A DNA stretch of 64,000 bases from Leptodactylus fallax (GCA_947044405.1 CAMRHE010000506.1:864001-928000), one strand, 5' to 3'. Positions 38,100 through 49,815 are shown, numbered from the stretch's first letter. Notes: generated from the letters alone by a model not told the origin. Translations and numbers: made by a program.

Positions 38100-38290
38100 A
38101 TGGGTGGTCCACAATGGAACATAATACTGTGTGCAGGGGCCACTATGGGGCATAATACTGTGTGCAGGGGCCACTATGGGGCATAATACAGTGTGCAGGG
38201 GCCACTATAGGACATAATACTGTGTGCAGGGGCCACTATGGGAAATAATACTGTGTGCAGGGGCCACTATGGCACATAATAGTGTGCGCA
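38100..38290. repeat. 31-bp minisatellite, about 6 units
   Basis: The unit is TACTGTGTGCAGGGGCCACT followed by ATGGGGCATAA. Its core resembles the 33-bp unit of the 14.9-kb array. It lies wholly inside the hAT MITE. Confidence 0.9.
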
Positions 38291-38626
38291 GGAATGCATT
38301 TTTTTGGGGGGGGGGTTGGAAGGGGCAATCGGGGGGGGGGGCGGTTGGGGGCAGCGGTTCGGGGGGAGGCCCCATGTCAAATGTTCACCTTGGGGCCCAG
38401 CCATTCCTAGTTACGCCACTTTTAACCACTGCAAGGACATCTAAACTCTGCTGAAGGGTGATCCCCAGGTGATAGTCTCCAGAATTGTTACCAGTTGGCT
38501 GTAGCAGTGATACCAATACAGGGACATGGCCAGATGTGGAACAGGATGGAGAAGACCAGACAAGAACAAGACAAGAACCAAGTTGGAAATAGATATACAG
38601 AACCCAAGGGCTTGGCAAAAATCTGG

Positions 38627-38975
38627 AACCAGGAGCAAGGACACAAAATAAGCATGAACAAAAAATTGAACCAAAACCACTGACACCAGGGGCACAACTA
38701 GGAGCTGGGACCAGGAGCAAGGGCACCAGGAGCATAGACGGAAAATGGAACCAAAAGCACCGACACCAGGGGCACAACTAGGAACTGGGACCAGGAGCAA
38801 GGACACCAGGAGCATGGACAGAAAATGGAACCAAAAGCATCGACACCAGGGGAACAACTAGAAGCTGGGACCAGGAGCAAAGACACCAGGAGCATGGACA
38901 GAAAATGGAACCAAAACCACCGACACTAGGGGCACAACTAGGAGCTGGGACGAGGAGGAAGGACACCATGGGTAC
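38627..38975. repeat. 80-bp minisatellite, about 4 units
   Basis: The period is 80 bp. The unit contains CCAGGAGCAAGGACACCAGG, GAAAATGGAACCAAAAGCAC and GGGGCACAACTAGGAGCTGG. The units are almost identical. The upstream 38500-38626 is a purine-rich lead-in like 9800-10215. Long minus-strand frames here are periodic artefacts. Confidence 0.9.
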
Positions 38976-39714
38976 TACTACAAGAAACTAAACTAGGAAC
39001 ACTCAAGAGACTGAGCAAACAGAAGTAAATCAGCAACAAATGTAGGCTTTAGTTGGCCATCAGGATTACATGGCCTCCTATCAGCTACATAAGTAGCAAA
39101 GTAAGATCCCACCTGTGAAAAACACAGTAAAATGACTATTCCTCCTAATTAGGACCCCCTTCTAGTACTGAGTATGGAGACTGGTCCAAAGAGTGTCTTC
39201 TCTGAAGATTCCAGGTATCCATGCATTACATAAATAGCACTTGTATAATAAGGCGGGGAAAGGAGGGGAAATGTGAAGAGCAAAGAACATCTGTATACTT
39301 ATATTTGGTTACGTGACTGGGTGACTAAACACTGCATCTTCCAAAATGGCTCACTATGGTTGTCAGTCAGCAGTAGGAAGGTCAGTTTTGGAGTTCAATC
39401 TACTGCTCTAAAAAGAAAAATATTGTACAAAAAGAATATGACTATTTCCAAGCACATATAAAGTTTTATTAACTGGGCGGAGGGGCACTTTAAATGTGGT
39501 ATACCACATGTGGTTTTCAATAGGAAGCAGTTAGAAAATAGATAGAAGTTACAAGTACTGTAGGACATAGCTCATAGCATTCTTCTAACAGTAAAGCAAT
39601 AATTTGCAACCAACCTTTTAGAAAAAACCTGTGATATGAATAACCATTAAAAAAAAAATCTGAAACACCAAAAATACACATTTAACATTTACATTTGCAA
39701 ACATCTTTAACGTA
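38976..39714. other. No gene recognised
   Basis: Unassigned sequence between the 80-bp array and the Tc1 element. Confidence 0.4.
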
Positions 39715-41265
39715 CAGTGGGGGAAAAAAAGTATTTAGTCAGTCACCAATTGTGCAAGTTCTCCCACTTAAAAAGATGAGGCCGGCCTGTAATTGACATC
39801 ATATGAGCGACAAAAATGAGAAAACAAATCCAGAAAATCACATTGTCTGATTTTTAAAGAATTCATTTGCAAATTATGGTGGAAAATAAGTATTTGGTCA
39901 ATAACAAAAGTTCATCTCAATACTTTGTTATATATCCTTTGTTGGCAATGACAAAGGTCAGACGTTTTCTGTAAGTCTTCACAAGGTTGGCACACACTGT
40001 TGCTGGTATGTTGGCCCATTCCGCCATGCAGATCTCCTCTAGAGCAGTGATGTTTTGGGGCTGTCGCTGGGCAACACGGACTTTCAACTCCCTCCAAAGG
40101 TTTTCTATGGGGTTGAGATCTGGAGACTGGCTAGACCACTCCAGGACCTTGAAATGCTTCTTACGAAGCCGCTCCTTCGTTGCCCTGGCGGTGTGCTTGG
40201 GGTCATTGTCATGCTGAAAGACCCAGCCACGTTTCATCTTCAATGCCCTTGCTGATGGAAGGAGGTTTGCACTCAAAATCTCATGATACATGGCCCCATT
40301 CATTTTTTCATGTACACGGATCAGTCGTCCTGGTCCCTTTGCAGAGAAACAGCCCCAAAGCATGATGTTGCCCCCCCATGCTTCACAGTGGGTATGGTGT
40401 TCTTTGGATGCAACTCAGCATTCACTCTCCTCCAAACACGACGAGTTGTGTTTCTAGCAAACAGTTCTACTTTGGTTTCATCTGACCATATGACATTCTC
40501 CCAATACTCTTCTGGAACATCCAAATACTCTCTAGCAAACTTCAGACGGGCCCGGATATGTACTGGCTTAAGCAGGGGGACACGTCTGGCACTGCAGGAT
40601 CTGAGTCCCTGGCAGCGTAGTGTGTTACTGACGGTAGCCTTTGTTACGTTAGTCCCAGCTTTCTGCAGGTCATTCACTAGGTCCCCCCGTGTGGTTCTGG
40701 GATTTTTGCTCACCGTTCTTGTGATCATTTTGACCCCACGGGGTGAGATCTTGTATGTCTTCCATTTTCTAATTATTGCTCCCACAGTTGATTTCTTCAC
40801 ACCAAGCTGCTTGCCTATTGCAGATTCAGTCTTCCCAGCCTGGTGCAGGTCTACAATTTTGTTTCTGGTGTCCTTCCACAGCTCTTTGGTCTTCACCATA
40901 GTGGAGTTTGGAGTGTGACTGTTTGAGGTTGTGGACAGGTGTCTTTTATACTGATAACAATGTCAAACAGGAGCCATTACTACAGGTAATGAGTGGAGGA
41001 CAGAGGAGCCTCTTAAAGAAGAAGTTACAGGTCTGGGAGAGCCAGAAATCTTGCTTGTTTGTAGGTGACCAAATACTTATTTTCCACCATAATTTGCAAA
41101 TAAATTCTTAAAAAATCAGACAATGTGATTTTCTAGATATGTTTTCTCATTTTGTCTCTCATAGTTGAGGTCTACCTATGATAACAATTACAGGCCTCTC
41201 TCATCTTTTTAAGTGGGAGAACTTGCACAATTGGTGGCTGACTAAATACTTTTTTTTCCCCACTG
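39715..41265 (-). mobile_element. Nearly intact Tc1/mariner element (1551 bp), CAGTGGGG ends
   Basis: It is flanked by TA at 39713-39714 and 41266-41267. The left end CAGTGGGGGAAAAAAAGTAT is inverted at the right end (ATACTTTTTTTTCCCCACTG). The match continues about 190 bp inward, including ACCAATTGTGCAAGTTCTCC and the inner ATTATGGTGGAAAATAAGTA, whose AAGTATTT core repeats the outer one: an IR/DR layout as in Sleeping Beauty-type Tc1 elements. One transposase gene lies on the minus strand, with a single frameshift. Confidence 0.93.
39917..40899 (-). pseudogene. Tc1-like DD34E transposase, one frameshift
   Basis: The frame opens with [20 protein letters not shown] at 40899. It has an N-terminal helix-turn-helix (residues about 10-48), an ISPRG linker near 51-55, a second DNA-binding helix set (about 60-105), and catalytic VIWSDETK with Asp at residue 140. 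After the break it continues with [15 protein letters not shown] and [11 protein letters not shown], then ends YITKY at 39917. The second and third catalytic residues are 34 apart (DD34E), so the whole triad is present. The frame breaks at a G run (minus strand; C run 40371-40377 on plus), where seven bases stand where the family's KHGGGN reading needs eight. No other stop or shift is seen, giving about 327 codons, close to the usual 340. It could be a young element or a base-calling error. Confidence 0.9.
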
Positions 41266-41267
41266 TA

Positions 41268-42608
41268 TACTCACTAGATGTTTAAATACATAGTGTATTA
41301 CACTTGTGGTAGCATTTGCATAGTGCATTGAACCAGGACATTATGTGCTTGCCCAAGAATTAAAGAGCAACATTTTTGACACTATGTCAAAACTCACTGT
41401 GGGGTCTAAGTTCTAAGACAGCAACCAATCTCTAAACTAAACAACTAGGTACTGTGCCCCTTTATTTGTGATCAACTCTCTTTGGCTCCCCTTGGAAAAT
41501 GGAGCAAGAGGTCAATGGATCCATAGAGAGTCCATAAATGTTTTAGTGATTCATGGAGGTCTCAGTGTCCAGACTCCTACCGATCATGCTTAAGCATGAC
41601 ATACACTCCAGAGCTCCTTAGAGGCTGTGTACAAGCCTGCAGGATTGCTCGAGTGATGTGGATGTAACAACTACAATACTGTATATACAGACACCCATCC
41701 AGCTAGACGGTAGAACATAACAAGTGATTTCACCCCTACTGACCAAACCATCTGGAAACAGTTTCCCCTCCTAGTGTACAAGGGTGGTGATTTACCTGCA
41801 TTGGTATGATTTTCGTGAAGGATATATATTAAATTATTCTTAAGAACACCGCATTATATATCATTTCCTTTTATTTTTAAGTACTATAAATTATATGACC
41901 TATCCATTCCACAATTTAGACCTAAACTCGAAAAACAGTCTCAGAGAAATATGTCTCATTTTTGCAATATGACCTCAGCCAGATCGCTATGTACCCTACC
42001 GTTCTAAAGTATTCTGCCTTCATATGAGACTAGACTCATGGTACAGTTAATTGTGGACACGATAACCACAATCTGTTTTTAGGAACTGGAGACCTCAATT
42101 CATGTGTAGAATTTCCAAACTTTTCAACTATGTACAATAAAAAAACTGTATTAATTCTGAAAGAACCCATGACGTGCCGCAAGTACATCAGGACATAGGG
42201 CGTAGGAGATGACGGTGACCTTCCAGATGGATTTTTTAGCTTATCCAGTTTGCCCAATGATGGCCATACTTTATGAGGGCAGGAGGCGAGCCGCAGGAAA
42301 AAGAAATAAAAACCTACTTTAAAAGGAATGTATCACCAATTTTTCTTTTATTTATTAAAACCAGATTGTTCTAATGTGTTCTATTTTTATGATTATAGAT
42401 TATTTATTCTATTTTCTGTACATTAATATGGAGGCTGAGAAGATAGAGAAAACCCAAGGACCCAATGCACGTCTCACTTGGAAGGAATTGTCCGAAACAT
42501 TGTCCTTGAATTTGGGGCCAGTTACCAAGATTCTGGGATAAAAATTGGTGTACAATCTCTAAAAAGCCTTGCAATTTAACAGTCACACATCTCTGATGGG
42601 CACATTAC
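41268..42608. other. No gene recognised; lone TTAAAAGGAATG MITE end at 42318
   Basis: Unassigned apart from TTTAAAAGGAATGTATCACC near 42317, which looks like the left end of a TTAA-type MITE. No right end was found. Confidence 0.4.
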
Positions 42609-42612
42609 TTAA

Positions 42613-42953
42613 AGGGGTTGTCCTGTGGAACAAGTGTCCTATCCCTGGGGACCCAATCATCAGGTTCCCCAGTGATCAGGGGAACAGGGGACTGAAAGTC
42701 CCCCTAAGGCACCTTACAGTCCCGGCAACTCCATATATTGCACTATATTACAGGCAGTTCAAGCGCTCCATACTACAGGTAGTTCATATTACGGGCAGTT
42801 CCTGTGCACTACATTACAAGTAGTTTATGTAAATGACGCTCCATTCACAAGGTAGCCTTAGGGGGACCTTCAGTCCCACATCCTCCTAATCACTGGGGGA
42901 CCTGACCCATTGGGTTTCCAGCGATCAGCCCCCCCCACCCCCGGACAACCCCT
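42613..42953. mobile_element. TTAA-target MITE whose loop carries 25-bp repeat units
   Basis: It is flanked by TTAA at 42609-42612 and 42954-42957. The ends AGGGGTTGTCCTGTGG and CCCCGGACAACCCCT are inverted. Inner inverted pairs are ACTGAAAGTCCCCCTAAGGC opposite CCTTAGGGGGACCTTCAGTC, and CCAGTGATCAGG opposite the GCGATCAG segment. The centre (42733-42826) holds about four degenerate 25-bp units of the same minisatellite that forms the large array at 43680-44525. Confidence 0.8.
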
Positions 42954-42957
42954 TTAA

Positions 42958-43679
42958 CAGTTTCAGTCTTTAACAGGCTCAGATTACAATCACATCTTTG
43001 CTGGTGTCCGTCTGGTGCAGAGTCCGGCTAAAATCATGGATGAAAAAGTCCCACAAGCCCAACTTTTTCATCCAGTGATGTCAGTGAGAAAGTAATGGAT
43101 ATATTCAATAGGGTCCTTTGGGATCTGCTGTGGTCTGTCATTACATAGACAGTCTTTATTGTTTAATTTGTTCTCCTAGTCTTGTGGTGGACCAGAAGAA
43201 TGGATTAAACAATGCAGATGTGAGCACAGTGAGAGGTACAGTCTAAGCCATGATGGTTTGGCACAGTCTCAGTCTCAGGTCACCCTGAATGTTAGAGGGT
43301 TTCTACCGCCCATAGTACAAGAAGTGGTCTGCCTTTTCTCCCTGTAGTCCCATGTAAGGCTGCAGCCCAATACAGGACAAGATGCAGTAAGCGGTCCCAC
43401 AGTCCTCCACTACTCAGCAGGATTCTCTTAATCTCAGGCTCAGTATCAATCTATGCTGGCCAGACCTTATTCCTCTTACAGACCTAGCTAGCTCTCCGCT
43501 GCTGCTCTTACTGTGCAAACATATACTGTAGATAACTGTTAGAGGCACAGTACCTGCACATAGACATTGCTTACCTCACATTGACATATTAAAGTACAAC
43601 ATAGTATGTTACAAAACAACTAGCATAACTGAGTAACATAAGCACCCAGCTAACATCACAGGAATATGAACAATGAGTC
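42958..43679. other. No gene recognised
   Basis: Unassigned sequence between the MITE and the 25-bp array. I did not find the terminal repeats of another element. Confidence 0.4.
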
Positions 43680-44525
43680 CAAGTGCACTATATTATAGGC
43701 GGTTCATGTGCACCATACTACAGGTAACTTAAGTGCATCATATTATGGGCAGTTCCTGTGCACTATATTACAAGTAGTTCATGTGCACCAGATTATGGGC
43801 AGCTCAAGTGCACTATATTACAGGCAGTTCAAGTGCACCATACTACAGGTAGTTCAAGTGCACTATTTTATGGGCAGTCCCTATGCACTATATTACAAGC
43901 AGTCCAAGTGCACCAGATTACAGGCAGCTCAAGTGCACTAGATTACAGGCAGCTCAAGTGCACCAGATTACAGGCAGCTCAAGTGCACCAGATTACAGGC
44001 AGCTCAAGTGCACCAGATTACTGGCAGCTCAAGTGCACCAGATTACTGGCAGCTCAAGTGCACAAGATTATGGGCAATTCAAGTACACTATATTACAGGG
44101 AGTTCAAGTGCACTATTTTATGGGCAGTTCCTGTGCACTATATTACAAAGAGTTCAAATGCACCAGATTACTGGCAGCTCAAGGGCACAGGATTATGGGC
44201 AACTCAAGTGCACAATATTCTAGGGAGTTCAAGTGCACCATTCTACAGGTAGTTCATGTGCACTATATTACAAGAAGCTCAAGTGCACCAGACTATGGGC
44301 AGCTCAAGCACACTTTATTACATGCAGTTCAAGTGCACCATATTGCGGGCAGTTTATATGCACTGTATTACAAGCAGTTCACGTGCCCCAGATTATGGGC
44401 GGCTCAAGTGTACTATATTACAAACAGTTCAAGTGCACCAGATTACGGGCAGATCAAGTGCACTATATTACAGGCAGTTTAAGTGCACCACACTACAGGT
44501 TGTTCAAGTGCAGATTATGAGCAGT
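43680..44525. repeat. 25-bp minisatellite array, about 34 units
   Basis: The unit is AGTGCACCAGATTACAGGCA followed by GCTCA, with variants at ACTATATT, TGGGCAG and TTCA. The most uniform stretch is 43905-44065. A period of 25 rotates through three frames, which explains the overlapping long open frames. Those frames have no protein motif and are rejected as genes. Confidence 0.95.
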
Positions 44526-46651
44526 TGACGTACACTGTTCTGTAAGGAGAACATATGCATTACACAAACCACATCCAGGAAGCCATAGTACTTTAGATAA
44601 ATGAGAAGCTTAGCTTCCTCTAGGACTGTGAAATAGTAAATGAAATCCCGAGTGATGATCGCAGAGATAGCTAATGGTTAAGACACATACCAGACTATAA
44701 TTACATTATAAAGGGAAGTCGGTTGGAGCCTAAACCATAGGGGGTTAATGGACAGTATGTCATAAACAAGAAAAGGACAGGTAAGTAGAGTAGAATTAAA
44801 AAATATAGCAGGATGTTTTACTAAAGCATTGGATCTGTCCTGGCGCCATATGTGCACAAATATTTACCTAAATGATGACGGCAGAGCTGAAATCTGACAT
44901 TAAGTGCATCGTACATCCCTTGTACTGAAAACCTAAGCTCACGTTCACATAGCCAAATTACACCACCATACAATCTCCAAGCTATATATATCCGTAATAT
45001 GGTACCCATAAAAATGTATATGTGTAATGTTTAAATTCACATGGAAATTGAGAATTTTAATATAATATGTAGTGGAAAAAGTTCTGCTCTTTTACCAAGA
45101 ACCGTGCTACTTTTTGTAGGAGTTGTGCTTCATGGGCAACTTAGGAGGGGGTGGCTTCCAGGACCCTAAAAGTGCTCTATAAATAGTTCAGGAGAAAATC
45201 TGGCGTTCACTAAGCTTCCAGAGATCTTAGATATTAAACCATTCTAGGCCACCTCGAATAGTCCCTTCATCACGCTAGATCACCAGAGATACCAAAACTC
45301 TAAACCACTGCAGACCTCCAGGGATCAGTTTGATAAATCGTCCTCTGGACCAAGACTCCCTGTGGCACCCAAGGCCATCGACATCACCAAAAGATTTGAT
45401 GCATATGACAGTTTTGTCATGGGTTTTACCATGAATCTTGGCAAAAAATATGGCAAAAATGGTTTGTGCAGTTATAAATAGTCTACAGAGTTTGCAGTTT
45501 TATCATGGAAGAGCAACAAACATTCACAACATTTTTGGTGTAAGTATATTTAGGGGGCTCTAGGATTAGGTTTATATTTGGAGAATTTGGTCCATATATG
45601 TTAAGGAGGTAGAGACTGACTGCAGAAACTGTCTGTGCACAATATGGTGTAGTTTTCAGGAAAAGTTGTCATGATGGTCTGGGCGGAATTAGAATAAAAG
45701 GAAAGAGAATATCTATGATCAGAAAAGACATCACATATGGATCACCGGATTTATAGAGTAGCTGTCACCCTTTTATAGTCAATACTTTCACACAATGTCT
45801 CCCTGTAGCTCAGGCTCAACTGGCCGATACCATTTCCCTTGCCAACCCTATCTGCGTCCATACACCATCTGATACTGTCAGCAATGACTGGACACTGGCC
45901 AAGTGTGTCGGTGCACTACGGTGACATCAAGCTGTCAATGCTGACACAGAAACATGGCATGACAGGGCGGTAGTAGGAACGGGAGGGGCAAGTTTTGGAA
46001 ACAGTCCAGGGCCCATGGCCTGCTTAATCTATCAATGCCATAGATATTAGTGGCAGATTAGCACTAACCCTTACTGGGGGTAAGGAAAGAAACAGGAGAA
46101 CCCCTTTTAATTGTATTAAGTGAAATATCTGTTTGCGTTACACTATACAAGAAAACCTTAAACATTAGGCAAATAGGAAATAAAGACCGGAGGCAAAGAA
46201 AGCTGTTTTGTGTAATACAGTATTCAGTACAATATTCACTAGAAGCAACATGATATTACAGCTAATAAACGTCCCAGATATACAAGGTCAGGACAAAGAG
46301 TTTCCAGTGGAATTTTTACACAGAACACTGTACAAATAACCTAAGCAGTGAGATTAGTGGAAGGAACATACCACCTGCTGGGGTTATTGGTTTCACTCCA
46401 TGAGAAGGAAACACAACTTGTGATTCATGTAGAAATATCATAAAATACTGAAATTAATACAGTTCAGACTGTTTAGGAGTCTCATATAATTTGTTTCTTT
46501 GTTTTCCAAGATATTCATTAGGCTAGGCGTGTGGGGCGCCTCAGGTTGTGTAGCCCTGCAAACATTGCGTGAAATGGAGGTAAATGTGACTATGTTGAGC
46601 TTTGCAAGATGCTACAACTGATTTTTAAAAAAAATCCATTAGGTTTGAAAT
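44526..46651. other. No gene recognised
   Basis: No supported gene. Short repeat-like texture is present but I cannot name it. Confidence 0.4.
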
Positions 46652-46655
46652 TTAA

Positions 46656-47083
46656 AGGGGCAGTGCACCAGAAAGAAGCATATCAACCCAGTACCATAGA
46701 TAGATAGGCTAGTGTCACCAGAACCCAGCATATCACCCCAGCCTGCAGATAGATAGGTTAGTATCACCAGGACCCAGCATATCAATCCAGTGCCACAGGT
46801 AGATAGGTTAGTGTCACCAGAACCCAGTCCAACAGATAGATAGGTAAGTATCACCAGAACCCAGCATATCACCTCAGCCCTGCAGATAGATAGGTTAGTA
46901 TCATCAGAACCCAGCATATCACCCCAGCCTGCAGATAGATAGGTTAGTGTCACCAGATCCCGGCATATCACCTCAGCCCTGCAGATAGATAGGTTAGTGT
47001 CACCAAACCTCAGCATATCACCCCAGCCTGCAGATAGATAGGTTGCAAATGAACTATATATTCCTTTCTAATGACAGATCCCT
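46656..47083. mobile_element. TTAA-target MITE carrying a 49-52-bp minisatellite
   Basis: It is flanked by TTAA at 46652-46655 and 47084-47087. The left end AGGGGCAGTGCACCAGAAAG and the right end CTTTCTAATGACAGATCCCT share AGGG and AGAAAG at equal distances from the tips when inverted, so the terminal repeats are diverged. The interior is almost wholly a tandem array. Confidence 0.55.
46695..47044. repeat. 49-52-bp minisatellite, about 7 units
   Basis: The unit contains ATAGATAGGTTAGTGTCACC, AGAACCCAGCATATCACCCC and AGCCTGCAG. One unit (about 46827) is shortened. The ATAGATAGG part resembles a GATA microsatellite seed. Confidence 0.9.
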
Positions 47084-47087
47084 TTAA

Positions 47088-48277
47088 GTGATCATAACAT
47101 TGCGGCAACTTGCGATTTGTAACCTGACTAAATGTTCTTTTAACAGATGCAATACACACAGAGCAACACTACTAACTTTGAATGCGCAGCATAGCCCTGA
47201 ACTTTATATGTTTAACTAAGTTATATTACATAATATTATGCTATACAGTATTAATTAAACATAAGGACTATATGTCCCATACAGTGCACAATATTACACA
47301 TACGAATTGTATGGCCATATATACAGGTCTATGGGATTTTAGTATTTTCACTCTATAGTAAGGGGAGTGTTATCCTGCTTTTTAATATTTCCCAGATATA
47401 CAGTAAGTGTCAAAATGTGACCACAGTCGTGCCATATTGCTCCATCCAAGTTCCATTCCTCCCCATCAACGCATAACATTCACATCCACAATGAGCATTA
47501 GTCACAGTGCCCCCATCATGTCTGCAAGTGAGTGCCCAAATAACAATGTCAGCCATAATGATAGAGCGATATTCCTGCTGAGTCCACTGTTAAAAACAGG
47601 TGTGATTCTTCTATCTTTTATGTGCAAACTCTTCTTGCGTTATTGTAAAGCATTTCTGATCCATTGTAAATTTGAGAGATGGTCCTATAGGGTGCCCTGT
47701 CAATACAATAGCCTTCATATTGCACTGTGTACAGTATATGTGTAAGGCTCTAGACTTCCATTAATGTAAATGTACTTTGCAGCATTTTATTTTTTTCATC
47801 TGTGACATGAACATAAATTAAGCTCAAATGAATAATATTGCACTTATTTTAGTGATCCCCTTCCCAGATCTGAAGTATAAGGGGTATCTGGGCACCCACG
47901 ACTTTAATGGTAAATCTGCCCCTTCGGTGTGAAGCATGAAGATCTAGAAAGATCGTATGTTGTATAAGAACATAGAATACCTTTCAATAGGTTATGTAGA
48001 CATGTCAGCTGTGGACAGGAACTAAATTTCAAGTTGCCTATAGGTCAATGCATTCATTGGCATCACCAGAAAATAAGAGGCACATGTAGAGTCAAGGAGG
48101 CTATACATGATAGATAACAATCGGCAGCCAAAAATTTCCAACACTTGTTAAATTAAATATCCAATCACCATTACAGCTTAATGTTTATGGCCAACTTTAC
48201 TCCAGATTGATATACAGCTTTGTAGGGAAAAATTCAGTATAACCTGTAACTTATTCATTTTAGTCTTTGCTCATTAT
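47088..48277. other. No gene recognised
   Basis: Unassigned sequence. Confidence 0.4.
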
Positions 48278-48388
48278 GGGCTTAGGAGTCCAGTGGGCGG
48301 TCCTAGTTATTGATTGACAGCTTTCTTTGTATGCATACTCTTAAGCAGAAGACTGTCAACTAGGACTGCTCACTAGACTCCTAAGCCC
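48278..48388. repeat. Inverted-repeat dispersed element (GCTTAGGAGTCC ends), copy 2
   Basis: GGGCTTAGGAGTCCAGTGGG pairs with CACTAGACTCCTAAGCCC. It is the same family as 27423-27525; both copies have TGAGTATAT/ATGAGCA flanking text, suggesting a larger shared repeat. Confidence 0.65.
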
Positions 48389-48479
48389 AGAATGAGTATA
48401 TAGCATATAGAAACTTTCAGCATACTGTGCATAAATAAATGCAGTCTGTACATGGAGAATATGGAATGGCGATTACATG

Positions 48480-48960
48480 ACTTATGTTCTGCATTTTTAG
48501 CAGTTTTCTCCTCTGCGGGGTTTATATTTGGATTCTCAGTTCTTCGTGAGGTAGTGGGTAGAGAGTAGCTGCTAATGTCTTTAATGTACTACAGACAGAA
48601 CGTAGAGGAGAATCTGTTCCTTTCCATCACTCACTTAAATCATCAGCAGGATCATATAGGATATCAGAGAAGCACTCACCAGTGTATATGTAAATAAAGC
48701 ACTTGGGGTGAGATAGAAACTTCCTATTTATCTCTAGAAGGTTCTCTTTGTGCATGTTTCATTTCTCTTACTTCTAAAGCTCTGCTCACCGCAGACTTCT
48801 TCAGAGACAGACTCAGCAGAAATTTCAGAGTGAATGTCAGTTTAGCAGCTAGGTGAGAGAAGAAAAAGCCATTTAAGTGGAGAAAGAAGCATTTTTTTTC
48901 TCTGATAAGATATATTACAAAGTTTCTTATATTTACATGCACTATCAATTCATGCAGAAT
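48480..48960. repeat. Dispersed repeat shared with 58735-59460 (uninterrupted copy)
   Basis: Shared markers in the same order are TTTTCTCCTCTGC, GTGGGTAGAGAGTAGCTGC, GGAGAATCTG, CAGGATCATA, AGAGAAGCACT, AGCACTTGGGGTGA and GCAGA..AAGTGGAG...TTCTCT. No insertion is present at the site (about 48735) where the other copy has a MITE. Confidence 0.6.
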
Positions 48961-49610
48961 CTGTTGACGAGTTAGTGGCCAGTTAAATGAATAAATCCCT
49001 AGTCATACTGAATCTATTCACACACAATGATATATCAATCCGCTCCTCCTGACCTATAACATACAAAGTGGACTGCATTTTCAATAGATTGTATCAGACT
49101 GAATGATAGATTCCCTTTAATGGTGTACTTAGAGACATGTAAGAAATACATGAGAAATAAATAGATGTTTATCCTCAGGTTTCACAATTCAAAGACATTA
49201 GAAGTTACTAAGAAAAGACATCTAATGAGTTTCCATCCACTTAATATGGTATTGCCTGCAGGCACCCATACTGCAGGCTTGTAGAGAACACACACATCTT
49301 CTTGACCTCTCGGATAATTATTTCGAAAAATGTAATGTGAACACTGCTTTGCTCACAGGACGGCTTTGTTTCGCAGGATTTCATACATTGCATAATTGTA
49401 GGTACAACATTGTAGCACATTTCTTGGACACACATGGAGATGAGATCACACGTACAAATTACCTATTGTCTTATTCACTTCTAGAGAAAGTCTGAAGCCT
49501 AACAGGGACTTGTTTTTGCACATACTGTATTGTTATGCTATGGAAATGTGTGGGCTTCTTATCTCATAAAGGGAGTAAATTTTCACAGTCTTGCTATTCT
49601 TTCAATGTAT
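48961..49610. other. No gene recognised
   Basis: Unassigned. GATAGATTCCCTTTAATGG near 49105 looks like a lone right end of a TTAA-type MITE. Confidence 0.4.
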
Positions 49611-49614
49611 TTAA

Positions 49615-49811
49615 AGGGGTTGTGCCAGGAAAGGAAATACATGGCTTTCTGGCAGAAATAGCACCACACCTGTCCATATTGTGGTACTGCAGCTCAGTCC
49701 TAATTATTCAACAGAGCTAAGCTGCAATACCAGACACAATCTATAGACATGTGCGGCACTAGTTGGGGAAAAAAGTAGCCCTATACTTTTTTTTATCCTG
49801 GAACAACCTTT
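49615..49811. mobile_element. TTAA-target MITE 1 of a cluster (palindromic)
   Basis: It is flanked by TTAA at 49611-49614 and 49812-49815. The ends AGGGGTTGTGCCAGGA and TCCTGGAACAACCTTT are inverted. The interior folds on itself (GCACCACACCTGTCC opposite GACATGTGCGGCACTAG, and GTACTGCAGCTCAG opposite CTAAGCTGCAATACC). This is a very common frog MITE type. Confidence 0.75.
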
Positions 49812-49815
49812 TTAA

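Larger units (their letters stand above)
37523..38421. mobile_element. hAT-type MITE with nested hairpins and minisatellite (899 bp)
   Basis: It is flanked by perfect 8-bp duplications TTAACCAC (37515-37522 and 38422-38429). The left end CAGGGGCTTAACTACC and right end TAGTTACGCCACTT are inverted relatives of the CAGGGGCGTAACTA type that is common in frogs. The interior holds a hairpin-ended repeat (37755-38090), a 31-bp minisatellite (38100-38290) and a G-rich stretch (38300-38380). There is no transposase. Shorter relatives occur at 55057-55176 and about 57990-58054. Confidence 0.8.

Noticed and set aside
38300..38380. G-rich stretch as a possible G-quadruplex regulator.
   Set aside because: G runs are present, but this is the low-complexity interior of a MITE with no gene nearby, so a regulatory role is unsupported.
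38385..38969. Minus-strand frames rich in Cys, Pro and Trp, resembling a secreted repeat protein.
   Set aside because: They follow the 80-bp minisatellite; overlapping frames differ only in phase and have no stable protein pattern.
43708..44528. Open frames up to 199 codons with a 25-residue repeat.
   Set aside because: A 25-bp stop-poor unit opens all three frames in rotation. Unit divergence is not codon-like.
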